This document shows positions 52,122-61,813 of a stretch of DNA of 64,000 bases, one piece after another. The number at the start of each line of letters is the position of its first letter. Within the stretch, counting starts at the first letter, position 1. This DNA comes from UBA2108 sp002713215 (lineage in GTDB: Bacteria; Bacteroidota; Bacteroidia; Flavobacteriales_G; Salibacteraceae). Location: the NCBI GenBank assembly GCA_937891015.1, contig CALAPY010000093.1:1-64000 (forward strand). Direction: 5' to 3'. The notes under the pieces were generated by a model, which was not told where the DNA came from, searched no databases, and was given only the letters and a program-made list of their open reading frames with translations. The position numbers were made by a program, and so were the translations under genes.

Positions 52122-55100
52122 ATGAATAAAAAAATACTTCTAAATTTTTCATGTTTCTTTGTTTCATTGTTGATCGGGTCGGCGACGCTGTTTGGTCAAA
52201 ACGTACTGAAATATACTGAAGACTTTAAACTCACCACTGGCACCACGATGCCAGCAGGTTGGACTACAACGAATAGTGCATCTAATACTTCGGCCAATGC
52301 ATTTTGGAAAATCGGACCATGGTCGGGCTCTCCGAATTACGATGTTCAAGGTGCTACAGAACACACAGGAAATGGCGGAAACTACTGTTGGGTGGATGGT
52401 TCTTCACCCTATCCGATTATAAATTATCTGGAAACCAAAACCTTTGATTTTAAAAATCATTGGAATTTAAAATTGGAGTTTTGGCACATAAGCTACAATT
52501 CAACTTATTCTGCCCAAGGTCATAATACTTTTGATGTAGATTTTTACGATGGTGTCCAGTGGCACTTAAAAGTCTTTACCCAAAAAGGAAATAACCCTTC
52601 AAAGGCTTGGTATAAAAAGTCAATCGACTTATCGCAATATCCACCACAAGGAAATGAGCAGGTAAAATTTCGGTTTACCGTAAATAAAAATGCAGGTACA
52701 CCTTTCTACAACGACATTCTAATTGACGATTTCTCAATTGAAGGTGAAGAAGCAATGCTGGGAGGAAACAATGCAGCTGCCATTGGCAACGTAGATGAAA
52801 ATGTTTGTCCTGGTGTACAGGATATTAATGTTCGAGTTCAAAACAGAGGATTTAATATCATTGATTCGGTTGAGGTTCATTGGACATTAGATGGGGTTGC
52901 TCAACCTATGGTAAAATACAAAGGAATGCTTGACACCATTACTGGTCAGAATGCTTCCATTGCTGTTGTTACTTTAGGAAAGGATACCTTTCAGATGGGA
53001 GTTCAGCGAGACATCAAATACTGGACAAGCATGCCTAATGGTGTTGCCGATACAATTAACGATAATGATACAGCCGAGTTTAAATTAGGAGGAGCCCTCC
53101 ATGGAGTTCTTTCAGTTGGTGGACCCGGTGCTGACTTTGCTAAATTAGATACGGTAGAGTGGTTACTGAATAACATTGGAATTTGTGCTCCTATAACATT
53201 CCAACTGGCAGATTCGAATTTCAGACACCGATTACAACTTAATCGCGTACCTGGTAACACTTCTATTAATACAATAACTTTTGAATCGAAAAGTGGAAAC
53301 AAGGCAAATTCTTCAATTACTGATACGTCGACGAATGCCGCTACTAACTACGTAGTAATTCTGGATACAACCAGTTATGTCACATTTAAAAACTTGACCC
53401 TGTCAAATGGAACAAGAGGTTCTTATGGGGGCGTTGTTGATTTAAGAAGTGATGCTAGCAATGTGACATTCGATAATTGCCACATTCTATCAACTTACAG
53501 TGGCTCAAGTGCAAATGCTTATTTAATTCGTTCAGTTGCAAAAGATCAGGCTAACAATATTGAAGTAAAAGGTTGTACACTAGAGGGAGGATCCTGGGCT
53601 GTTCACTTTGAAGGTGAAAAGAATAAGCACCAGTCTGACCTGGCGTTTAAAAACAACACCTTTATGAATCAATATCGTTCAGCTATTTGGTTGAGATATG
53701 TTGATGACGTAAATATTACTTCGAATACAATGAGTTCAAATAGTACCTATCAAGGGGTTTCTGCTGTTTATTTAGATATAACCGGTGGAGTTGAAGTATA
53801 TGGCAACCAAATTATGAGCGCTCAAATTTGGCCAAGAATTGGACTTCAAATCATTAGCTCTACAGGTTTAAGTACAAAGAAGAACATTATTTCTACCAAT
53901 AGCTTTAGCCTTGGAGATACTAATTCTGCTGCTTCTGATACAAAGACTGGAATCAGTTTGGATGTTGCAGCTTTCTTTGATGTTAACTCAAACTCAGTTT
54001 CAATTGTAAGTAAGGACAAAAACTCAAGTGCTTTCAAAATCACTAACTCAAGTGGTAATACGGTTTTAAACAATGTATTTACTAGCATGGGTACCGATGG
54101 TTTAGCAACAGATGTAAGTGGATTGGGTTCTATTCTTTCTATGAATAACAACCTGCTCTACTCCACTGCTAACCTTGGAAAATTCAACGGCTCCAATCAG
54201 CAGGATTTAGCTGCATGGCAGTCCAATACAGGATTTGATGCAAAATCAATTTCCGAAGATCCTATCTTTAGGGGAGTGGATGATTTGAACATGTGTAGTA
54301 AAAATGCTGATAACATTGGAACCGGGTTTGGTTTGGTTGTTGACTTTGCCGGTGCACTTAGACATCCCCAAACACCAGATCCCGGAGCATATGAATATTC
54401 TGCTATAACCGGAATTACAGTTGACGATCAACGGGTGTGTAAAGGTGATACTGCTACTTTCTTTGTGGCTAAGGGTGCTAATGACATTGTAATCTGGAAC
54501 AACACAGATACCGCACAAACCTTTAGAACAACTACAACAGGAATTTATTCAATGACAGCTTTAGGAGTTTGTGGTGCTGACACTACTAACTTCATGGTTA
54601 TCAATAACGACCTGGTTAAATTGGGTAATGATACCAACATTTGTGGTGGTGATACTTTAAATGTAGAGTCTTCTGTTGGAAATGCTACTTACTCCTGGAG
54701 CAATGGCAATACAACAAGAGATATTGATGTTACCATGAATGGTCAGTACATTGTGAATGTGGTTGACTCAGATGGTTGTCGTTCTGCAGATACCATAGAA
54801 GTTACTGTTTCTCAAATGGCAATCCTTCGATCAGACACTACTGTTTGTAACGGACACACCATAGAACTTGATCCTGGTACTCCTGGTGGAAACTACACCT
54901 GGTTTAGAGATGGGATTTCTATTTCTACCGGTACTAAAATATTTGCCGGAATGGAAGGTAAATATGCGGTTACTTATACTGATGCTAAAAACTGTACCAG
55001 TAGCGATACCTTTAACTTAACTGTTAAAAATCTTGCCTCCTCCAAATTCACATGGACGCAGAATCAGAATAACTATCGATTTGAGGCTGTTGATACCAAT

Positions 55101-55541
55101 GGTACAAACTACCACTGGTCGTTTGGTGATGGTAAATCTGTAAGTGGTCCGGCTTGGCATACACTTAATAAATATATTGCGAACAAAGCATACAACGTAA
55201 CACTGGTTGTTACCTCTGATGTATGTGGCGACAGTACTACTACCAATGAGGTATTGGTGGAAGGTGTAGGAATCAATGATTTGGCAAACAGCGAGGGGAT
55301 TAGTGTTTATCCTAATCCAAGTAACGGGGTTATCAACGTAAACATTTCTACATTGAATGTAAGCAAAGAATTAAATCTGGAAATAATTACTGCAGATGGA
55401 AAGGTTGTATATCAAAAAGATGATCTTAACATGGGTAATAACCAGCTTGATGTAACAAGCACTGTTTCAACCGGTATGTATTTCATTCGGGTTAAAACAG
55501 ACCAGGAGATCATTTATACAGGTAAAATTTCCATTAAGTAA
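52122..55541 (+). CDS. T9SS-sorted beta-helix surface protein, copy 2 (distinct head, shared tail)
   Basis: 1139 residues. Signal peptide residues 1-26 (LLNFSCFFVSLLIGSATLFGQ). The head (~27-215) looks like a MAM/jelly-roll domain (YTEDFKLTTG, WKLEFWH-like strands, DILIDDFSIEG) and differs from the head of the gene at 45113. Residues ~215-557 are homologous to residues ~190-531 of that protein but much changed (both keep NCHILS.YSGSSANAYL and GGSWAV). From residue 558 (beta-helix end, Ig/PKD modules, T9SS type A tail) the two read identical. It is 22 bases upstream of the second GEVED gene. Function unknown; a secreted, possibly cell-attached, protein is inferred. Confidence 0.88.
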   Translation: MNKKILLNFSCFFVSLLIGSATLFGQNVLKYTEDFKLTTGTTMPAGWTTTNSASNTSANAFWKIGPWSGSPNYDVQGATEHTGNGGNYCWVDGSSPYPIINYLETKTFDFKNHWNLKLEFWHISYNSTYSAQGHNTFDVDFYDGVQWHLKVFTQKGNNPSKAWYKKSIDLSQYPPQGNEQVKFRFTVNKNAGTPFYNDILIDDFSIEGEEAMLGGNNAAAIGNVDENVCPGVQDINVRVQNRGFNIIDSVEVHWTLDGVAQPMVKYKGMLDTITGQNASIAVVTLGKDTFQMGVQRDIKYWTSMPNGVADTINDNDTAEFKLGGALHGVLSVGGPGADFAKLDTVEWLLNNIGICAPITFQLADSNFRHRLQLNRVPGNTSINTITFESKSGNKANSSITDTSTNAATNYVVILDTTSYVTFKNLTLSNGTRGSYGGVVDLRSDASNVTFDNCHILSTYSGSSANAYLIRSVAKDQANNIEVKGCTLEGGSWAVHFEGEKNKHQSDLAFKNNTFMNQYRSAIWLRYVDDVNITSNTMSSNSTYQGVSAVYLDITGGVEVYGNQIMSAQIWPRIGLQIISSTGLSTKKNIISTNSFSLGDTNSAASDTKTGISLDVAAFFDVNSNSVSIVSKDKNSSAFKITNSSGNTVLNNVFTSMGTDGLATDVSGLGSILSMNNNLLYSTANLGKFNGSNQQDLAAWQSNTGFDAKSISEDPIFRGVDDLNMCSKNADNIGTGFGLVVDFAGALRHPQTPDPGAYEYSAITGITVDDQRVCKGDTATFFVAKGANDIVIWNNTDTAQTFRTTTTGIYSMTALGVCGADTTNFMVINNDLVKLGNDTNICGGDTLNVESSVGNATYSWSNGNTTRDIDVTMNGQYIVNVVDSDGCRSADTIEVTVSQMAILRSDTTVCNGHTIELDPGTPGGNYTWFRDGISISTGTKIFAGMEGKYAVTYTDAKNCTSSDTFNLTVKNLASSKFTWTQNQNNYRFEAVDTNGTNYHWSFGDGKSVSGPAWHTLNKYIANKAYNVTLVVTSDVCGDSTTTNEVLVEGVGINDLANSEGISVYPNPSNGVINVNISTLNVSKELNLEIITADGKVVYQKDDLNMGNNQLDVTSTVSTGMYFIRVKTDQEIIYTGKISIK

Positions 55542-55563
55542 GAACGAATAAACATTTAGAGAT

Positions 55564-58500
55564 ATGAAAAAAGTATATATATCGATTTTAGTAGTTTCAA
55601 TGGTAGCCTTGTTAGGGGCACAAGAAGCTCTTGCTCAATACTGTACGCCAAGTACTACCAGTAGTACATGGAGAGAAAATCAGGTTGCCAGAACTACCGG
55701 TGCATTGCAGAATTTCAACAATGTAACTGGAAATGCAAGGGGTTACTTTGATTACAGTAAGACCATTGGAGCTACGGTAAAAGCCGGAACTCAAATTAAA
55801 ATTACCGTAAACTATTATTATGGTATGGGGATTTGGGTTGACTGGAACAACGATGGAACGTTCACTAATTCAGGAGCTGAAAAGATATTCGTCAGAACAA
55901 ATGGTGCATATGCATGGGGAGAAAGAACCTATAACATCAATGTGCCTGCGAATGCAGTTACTGGTAAAAAACTGAGAATGCGAATTATGTCAGGATACTG
56001 GTGGCGTATGAATCCGTGTGGATATTCCAGTAGTTATCAAACTGACGTGGAAGATTACTACATTTTCGTTACCTATGACAACAATGCTGGTGTAACCAAA
56101 ATGACTAATCCTCAAGCTGAATGTAACGGATCTGCAGGTACTGCGGTTGACATCCTGTTTCAAAACACAGGGGCCAAATCACTAGACACCTTGTATTTCG
56201 GTGGTAAAATCATTGATAAAGCCAGTGGATCTACAACAGCTATTCCTACCAAAATGTGGTCTGGTAGCTTGCAATCGGGGCAAACAGTTAAAAATCCTTT
56301 TAACGTGTATAATCACACCTTTAATTTAAAAGCGGGCGATTCTATTTGTGTTTGGTCGTTCAATCCTAATAATGTACCTGATTCGGCTGCATCTGATGAT
56401 ACGCTTTGTTTTGAAGTGCTTAAAGGTATGAAAGGTCTATTCACCGTGGGTGACACTACCGGTGGAGCTCATGATTTCAGAACCTTAAAAGATGCGGTTG
56501 ATTCCATTAATCTCGCTGGAGCTATTTGTGATTCGGTTATTATTGAATTGCACGATACCAGTTGGAGTACTTATAAAGATCAGTATTATTTAAGAAGCAT
56601 TATTGGTACAAGTCCTACTTCGCCAATAATCTTTAGACCTGAGTCGCACAACATGTATCAAACCAGGGTGTGGTTCGATTCGCTCACAGAAGATTACAAT
56701 CATGTTTTCTTGTTGGACGATATAAGTGATGTATACTTTGAGGGAATTAACTTCTCTGCCGCTTCAGGAAGAAGTACTGGATATGAAACAAACATTCAAG
56801 TTAAAAATTCAGATCGAATTAACTTTATCAAATGTTCTTTCACCAATACGCAATCAGCCAGAAATGATAAAGACTATGACCTTATATCTGCTTCCGATGG
56901 TGATGGACTGACCATTACAGAATGTAACTTTACCAATGGGTCTAGTTCCATTAGCGTTGAGAATTCAAATAACATTCACATTTCTAAGGGTACTTTCCGT
57001 GAAATGTATAACAGTGGGGTGAACATTGCCAGTTCTGACAATGTGGTGGTAATGAGAAGTTCTTTTACTTCCGCTTCCTTCTATACCAATGGAATTGCCA
57101 TATCCTTAAGCGAAGTGAACAACTCCGTTGAACTTTCTTACAATACGGTTAACGTTGCCAAAAATCAATGGCCACGATATGGTGTTGCTATGGATAATTG
57201 TAATGCTTTGAATAGCTCCAGTGAGGTATACAACAACATGATTAATGTTGGACAGCCTTGGAGTAGTATTCTTTTCCAGGGAATTCGTTTAAACAATGTT
57301 GTAGGTACTTCGGTAGCATTTAATACTTCTGCTGTTAGCGGTAACAACGCTTCCAATACTGCCTTGTATTCTAACGGAGGTACTCGAAACACTGCATTTA
57401 ACAATGTATTGGCTGCTATGATTAGCGGATTTAGTATTCATACCCCTGTGGCTGCTTCTATTGTAAGTGGTGATCACAACAATGTGTATTCTGCAGGTGG
57501 TACTGTGGGTCGTCTGGGTTCTTCAACCAGCAACACCCTTAGTGCTTGGCAATCCGCTACTGGATTAGATGTTAATTCAGTTTCGGTTAATCCTTTCTTC
57601 TATAAACTCAAAGCAAATGACCTGCATGTTTGTAACGACAAAATGTTCCAGGCTGCTAAAAGCATTGCTTCCATTACCGATGACTGGGATGGTGATAAAA
57701 GAGATCCTAACAAACCTTGTATTGGTGCAGATGAATTTGCTCCGGTTAGCCAATTCTCTTTGGGTAACGCTTATGGACTTTGTGATGGGGATACTACCTA
57801 CTTAGTGGCTGGTAAAGGGCTTACTGGTGAAATCGCTATTTGGAAAGATGGAAGCGGGTCTGTTATTGATACATCTCAAACACTTACCGTTACCTCTCCT
57901 GGTAAATACGATGTTACCTTACTTAACGCTTGTGGGGTAAATGCAGATTCAATTGAAATCATTGCTCCTGCTAAAGTTGCTTTGGCTAATGACACTAACA
58001 TTTGTCCTGGTAAAACAGTTAATGTAGATGCTACCATTGTTAACGGTCAAAATTACATGTGGTCTGATGGTCGTACTTCTGCTACAATTACAGTGTCTAA
58101 CCCAGGTACTTACTTTGTTACTTCTACCGATAAATGGACTTGTGTTTCTTCGGATTCAATTGTGGTAACTTATTCCAATACCGCTGACCTTTCTTCAGGG
58201 GATACCATTGTTTGTCAAGGTGCTCCTTTTGGTTTGTTTGGTGGTACTTCTATTGCTGAGCCTAACGTATCTTACAAGTGGTTTGGATTTAAAGATGCTG
58301 ACTTAGAAACAGGTGATAACGTATTTGTGGATTATGACTTCCTGTTAAGTCAGGATACCACTGTTACGGTAGAATTAACTCATAGAGGCTGTGTTACCAG
58401 AGATTCTATTAAAGTGAGTAAAAAACCTGCTCCTAAAATTGATGGGCTGACATTCTTTACCAATGGATTAGGTCTTTACATTACAGGAAACACCTCTACG

Positions 58501-58932
58501 GGTGCTAATCACGGTTGGGATTTTGGTGATACCAATACTTCTACCTGGTCTGCTCCTCGTCACTTGTATACTACTAATGGTACTTACACCGTTAAGTATA
58601 CCAATTCAAATATCTGTGGAGCTGTTGATACCACTTTTGAAGTATCTATCTTCGGAGTAGGTCTGGATGAGAATAACAGGAACAGAAACCTGTCTATTTA
58701 TCCTAACCCTAACAACGGTAACTTCAATATTCAATTGAATGACATTAATGCTGAAAATGCTTCTATTAAAATAATGGATGCAAGAGGTAGAGAAGTACTT
58801 TACAAAGAACTGGGACAAATTGCTGGTTCTACTAATGAAACTATCTCATTAAGTCAGGCTGGTGCAGGGGTTTACCTGATTCACTTAAACCTGGATGGTG
58901 TGATTCAGTTAGCGAAAATCACTATTGAGTAA
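55564..58932 (+). CDS. T9SS-sorted GEVED-domain surface protein, copy 2
   Basis: 1122 residues with the same translation as the gene at 48477: signal peptide, GEVED-like domain, beta-helix, PKD/Ig modules and T9SS type A tail. The lack even of silent changes along 3.4 kb is out of line with the deep divergence of the unit's upstream half, so the copy must be very recent or kept alike by gene conversion. The identical 22-base spacer links it to the gene at 52122, and the bidirectional terminator at 58957-58984 separates it from convergent alaS. Confidence 0.88.
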   Translation: MKKVYISILVVSMVALLGAQEALAQYCTPSTTSSTWRENQVARTTGALQNFNNVTGNARGYFDYSKTIGATVKAGTQIKITVNYYYGMGIWVDWNNDGTFTNSGAEKIFVRTNGAYAWGERTYNINVPANAVTGKKLRMRIMSGYWWRMNPCGYSSSYQTDVEDYYIFVTYDNNAGVTKMTNPQAECNGSAGTAVDILFQNTGAKSLDTLYFGGKIIDKASGSTTAIPTKMWSGSLQSGQTVKNPFNVYNHTFNLKAGDSICVWSFNPNNVPDSAASDDTLCFEVLKGMKGLFTVGDTTGGAHDFRTLKDAVDSINLAGAICDSVIIELHDTSWSTYKDQYYLRSIIGTSPTSPIIFRPESHNMYQTRVWFDSLTEDYNHVFLLDDISDVYFEGINFSAASGRSTGYETNIQVKNSDRINFIKCSFTNTQSARNDKDYDLISASDGDGLTITECNFTNGSSSISVENSNNIHISKGTFREMYNSGVNIASSDNVVVMRSSFTSASFYTNGIAISLSEVNNSVELSYNTVNVAKNQWPRYGVAMDNCNALNSSSEVYNNMINVGQPWSSILFQGIRLNNVVGTSVAFNTSAVSGNNASNTALYSNGGTRNTAFNNVLAAMISGFSIHTPVAASIVSGDHNNVYSAGGTVGRLGSSTSNTLSAWQSATGLDVNSVSVNPFFYKLKANDLHVCNDKMFQAAKSIASITDDWDGDKRDPNKPCIGADEFAPVSQFSLGNAYGLCDGDTTYLVAGKGLTGEIAIWKDGSGSVIDTSQTLTVTSPGKYDVTLLNACGVNADSIEIIAPAKVALANDTNICPGKTVNVDATIVNGQNYMWSDGRTSATITVSNPGTYFVTSTDKWTCVSSDSIVVTYSNTADLSSGDTIVCQGAPFGLFGGTSIAEPNVSYKWFGFKDADLETGDNVFVDYDFLLSQDTTVTVELTHRGCVTRDSIKVSKKPAPKIDGLTFFTNGLGLYITGNTSTGANHGWDFGDTNTSTWSAPRHLYTTNGTYTVKYTNSNICGAVDTTFEVSIFGVGLDENNRNRNLSIYPNPNNGNFNIQLNDINAENASIKIMDARGREVLYKELGQIAGSTNETISLSQAGAGVYLIHLNLDGVIQLAKITIE

Positions 58933-58956
58933 TAAAATCACTATATATTCTTATCG

Positions 58957-58984
58957 AAAAAAGGGGCTGTTCAGCCCCTTTTTT
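58957..58984 (+). terminator. Bidirectional terminator between second T9SS unit and alaS
   Basis: Same hairpin as at 51870-51897 with six T instead of seven. On the minus strand the A run becomes a T tract, so it can also end alaS, whose stop is at 59047. Confidence 0.9.
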
Positions 58985-59046
58985 ATTTATATATATATTC
59001 ACTACTAGGTTAGGAATAATAACTACAAAATAATGCCTTAAAACAC

Positions 59047-61668
59047 CTACTGAAGAACCTCAGTTAGCATAGACTTAGCTTTGTCCAGAGCACCCGCAAT
59101 CCCATCAGGATTCTTACCGCCAGCAGTTGCAAAGAAGTCTTGACCACCTCCCCCACCTTTGATAAGCGGAGAAATCTCTTTAATAATATTTCTTGCATCC
59201 AAACCAGAAGTTGCCCTGGCATTTTCAGAGAGCATTACTGTTAACCCTGCCTTTGAAGACTCCCTCGTTCCGATCACCAGAAACAAGTCTTCAACTTCTT
59301 TAGTAAGTTGAAAGGCAATGTCCTTGATTTGCTTAGCCGGCAGGATTACCTCCTGAATAATAACATTTAGATCGGCTATCTTCTCCACCGAATTGAGCAG
59401 GTCACCTTTTACATTACCCACTTCTTGCAATTCATACTTTTCAATTCTGCTTTTGTACGAAGAAACCTCTTGTTTAATCGTCTCAATAGACTTTATAAGA
59501 TCTTTGGGATTATTGAACTCCGACCTGACTCTGTCTAATAGGCTTACCTGATTATCATACCAGTCAAATACAGCCTTATTGGTTATGGCTTCAATTCTTC
59601 TGATGCCAGAAGCCACTGAAGATTCCGATAATATTTTAAAACGACCAATATTTCCGGAATTCTGAACATGGGTTCCCCCACACAATTCCTTTGAATCACC
59701 AAATTGAATCATTCGAACTACATCACCATATTTTTCTCCAAATAAAGACATAGCGCCTAAACCCTTTGCCTCTTCTATCGATATCTCACGAAACTCCTCC
59801 AATACAAATTGATTCTGAATCATGGAATTTACCTCGTCCTCAACATCTTGCAATTCTTCAGTGCTCATCTTTTGAAAATGAGAAAAGTCGAACCTCAATT
59901 TTGAATGATTAACTTCCGATCCCTTCTGCTCAACGTGATTTCCCAAACATTTTCTAAGTGCAAAATGAAGAAGATGTGTTGCACTGTGATTAGCCTCGGT
60001 CAATTTTCGCTTTTCGAGATTTACCACGGCCTTCCAATTACCCTCCAGGGCATTGGGCAGTGAAGTCACCTTGTGAACGATTAGCTCATTTTCTTTTTGA
60101 GTATCTATCACACCAATTTTGGCATCTCCGTTAAGCAATACGCCGGTATCGCCAACCTGGCCTCCACCCTCCGGATAAAACGGTGTTTGGTCAAGAACAA
60201 ATTGATAGAACTCTTTTCCCTTTTCTGTAAGTCTTCTATAACGGGTAATTTTTACGTCTACCTCCATCGAATCATATCCAACAAAACCGAGTTCATCATT
60301 TTCTTCCACGATAACCCAATCATCAGCAGATACTACGTTCTTAGACTTAGATCTTGATTTTTGTTTTTGAAGCTCAGAGTTAAACTCGTTGATATCTATA
60401 TCCACGTTTTTTTCGGAGGCAATAAGTTGTGTAAGATCCAAAGGAAACCCATAAGTATCATATAATTCGAAAGCGTCTTTCCCTGAAATTTTAGAGCTGC
60501 CAACAACCAACTTTTCAAGTCGGATTAGTCCCTTAGACAAGGTATTTAGGAAGCTTTCTTCCTCTTCCCTTATTACCTTTTCAATCAGTCCTTTCTGAGC
60601 CTTTATTTCCGGGTAAAATTCACCCATTTGCTCCACCAGTACTGCTACAAGCTGAAAAATAAATGGCGTCTTTAAATCAAGGAAGCTGTATCCATATCGA
60701 ACTCCCCTTCTTAAAATTCTACGGATAACATAACCGGCACCCGTGTTCGATGGCAATTGACCATCTGCAATTGAAAAAGCAACCGCCCTTACGTGATCAG
60801 AAATTACCCTGAACGCAATGTCAACTTTTCCGTCCTTCCCTTCATAGGTTTTTCCGGATAGAACCTCAAGTTTTTCCAGAAGGCCCTTAAAAACATCAGC
60901 TTGATAGTTCGATTGTTTACCCTGAAGCACCATGGCCAATCGCTCTAAGCCAAGGCCTGTATCTACATGCTTATCGGGAAGACTTTCCAGTTCTTTGTTA
61001 GCTTTTCGGTTGAACTCAATAAAAACCAAATTCCAGATTTCAATTACCTGGGGGTGATCCATGTTAACCAGGCTTTTACCATCAACCTGTTCTCTATCAC
61101 TATCCGGTCTAATGTCAATGTGAATTTCTGAACACGGCCCACATGGACCCGTCTCTCCCATTTCCCAGAAATTATCCTTCTTACCACATCTAAGTATTCG
61201 ATCAGCACTAATATGGTTTTTCCAATGACTTTCTGCTTCTTCATCAACCAGGGTTCCATCCCCTTCATGCCCTTCAAAAACTGTAATATACAACCTCGAT
61301 TTATCGATTTGATATACATCAGTAAGGAGCTCCCATGCCCAGTCAATTGCTTCTTTTTTGAAGTAATCTCCAAATGACCAGTTTCCAAGCATTTCAAACA
61401 TGGTATGATGATAGGTATCGACCCCGACTTCCTCCAGGTCGTTATGTTTACCTGAAACCCGTAAACATTTCTGGCTATCCGCAACTCGTGGAGAAACGGG
61501 AGAATTATTTCCAAGAAAGACATCCTTAAACTGGTTCATACCTGCATTGGTAAACATTAATGTAGGGTCATTTTTAAGAACCATAGGAGCTGATGCAACT
61601 ATTTTGTGTCCCTTCTTTTTGAAAAAATTCAAGTATTCTCTACGAATCGTGTTTACATCCCACCTCAT
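59047..61668 (-). CDS. alaS: Alanine-tRNA ligase
   Basis: 873 residues, full length. It charges tRNA-Ala and edits Ser/Gly. The class II catalytic core (MRWDVNTIRREYLNFFKKKG, VASAPMVLKNDPTLMFTNAG, HHTMFEMLGNWSFGDYFKKE) is followed by the editing domain with the zinc motif NHSATHLLHFAL and CGGTHVQNSGNIG, and by the C-Ala domain ending IKGGGGGQDFFATAGG. The 5' leader contains a terminator-like hairpin (61731-61747) near its likely start. Confidence 0.98.
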   Translation of the reverse strand: MRWDVNTIRREYLNFFKKKGHKIVASAPMVLKNDPTLMFTNAGMNQFKDVFLGNNSPVSPRVADSQKCLRVSGKHNDLEEVGVDTYHHTMFEMLGNWSFGDYFKKEAIDWAWELLTDVYQIDKSRLYITVFEGHEGDGTLVDEEAESHWKNHISADRILRCGKKDNFWEMGETGPCGPCSEIHIDIRPDSDREQVDGKSLVNMDHPQVIEIWNLVFIEFNRKANKELESLPDKHVDTGLGLERLAMVLQGKQSNYQADVFKGLLEKLEVLSGKTYEGKDGKVDIAFRVISDHVRAVAFSIADGQLPSNTGAGYVIRRILRRGVRYGYSFLDLKTPFIFQLVAVLVEQMGEFYPEIKAQKGLIEKVIREEEESFLNTLSKGLIRLEKLVVGSSKISGKDAFELYDTYGFPLDLTQLIASEKNVDIDINEFNSELQKQKSRSKSKNVVSADDWVIVEENDELGFVGYDSMEVDVKITRYRRLTEKGKEFYQFVLDQTPFYPEGGGQVGDTGVLLNGDAKIGVIDTQKENELIVHKVTSLPNALEGNWKAVVNLEKRKLTEANHSATHLLHFALRKCLGNHVEQKGSEVNHSKLRFDFSHFQKMSTEELQDVEDEVNSMIQNQFVLEEFREISIEEAKGLGAMSLFGEKYGDVVRMIQFGDSKELCGGTHVQNSGNIGRFKILSESSVASGIRRIEAITNKAVFDWYDNQVSLLDRVRSEFNNPKDLIKSIETIKQEVSSYKSRIEKYELQEVGNVKGDLLNSVEKIADLNVIIQEVILPAKQIKDIAFQLTKEVEDLFLVIGTRESSKAGLTVMLSENARATSGLDARNIIKEISPLIKGGGGGQDFFATAGGKNPDGIAGALDKAKSMLTEVLQ

Positions 61669-61730
61669 ACCGTTAGCTCTTAATATTCAATCAATTATAC
61701 TCTTAATCTGTTAAAAAGACACAATAAAAA

Positions 61731-61747
61731 AGTGGCAAACTGCCACT
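61731..61747 (-). promoter_or_regulatory. Terminator-like hairpin in the alaS leader
   Basis: AGTGGCA AAC TGCCACT is a perfect 7-pair inverted repeat. Read on the minus strand it is followed by TTTTTTATTG, the structure of a rho-independent terminator, yet it lies 63 bases upstream of the alaS ATG with no minus-strand gene before it. A minus-strand -7 box TAACTTTG (61754-61761) would start transcription at its edge. Confidence 0.55.
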
Positions 61748-61750
61748 GGA

Positions 61751-61780
61751 TTGCAAAGTTATGCGAATTGTCTAATTTTG
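61751..61780 (+). promoter_or_regulatory. Promoter of the M23 peptidase gene (TTG-N19-TAATTTTG)
   Basis: TTG at 61751-61753, a 19-base spacer and the -7 box TAATTTTG at 61773-61780 fit the Bacteroidota promoter consensus well. It overlaps the minus-strand -7 box of alaS (61754-61761), so the two promoters may compete. The leader would be about 28 bases. Confidence 0.6.
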
Positions 61781-61813
61781 CCGCCGTCTTTAGCTAGGAA
61801 ATCTAATTTCGTT

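Larger units (their letters stand above)
53794..59001 (+). repeat. 5.2-kb direct repeat, copy 2
   Basis: Second copy of 46707-51915, 5,208 bases against 5,209. It covers the last 582 codons of the gene at 52122, the 22-base gap, the whole GEVED gene and its terminator. Identity ends just after the terminator, before the alaS gene. Confidence 0.9.

Noticed and set aside
45113..59001. Composite transposon explaining the duplicated T9SS units
   Set aside because: No transposase, terminal inverted repeats or target-site duplications were found at the block edges.
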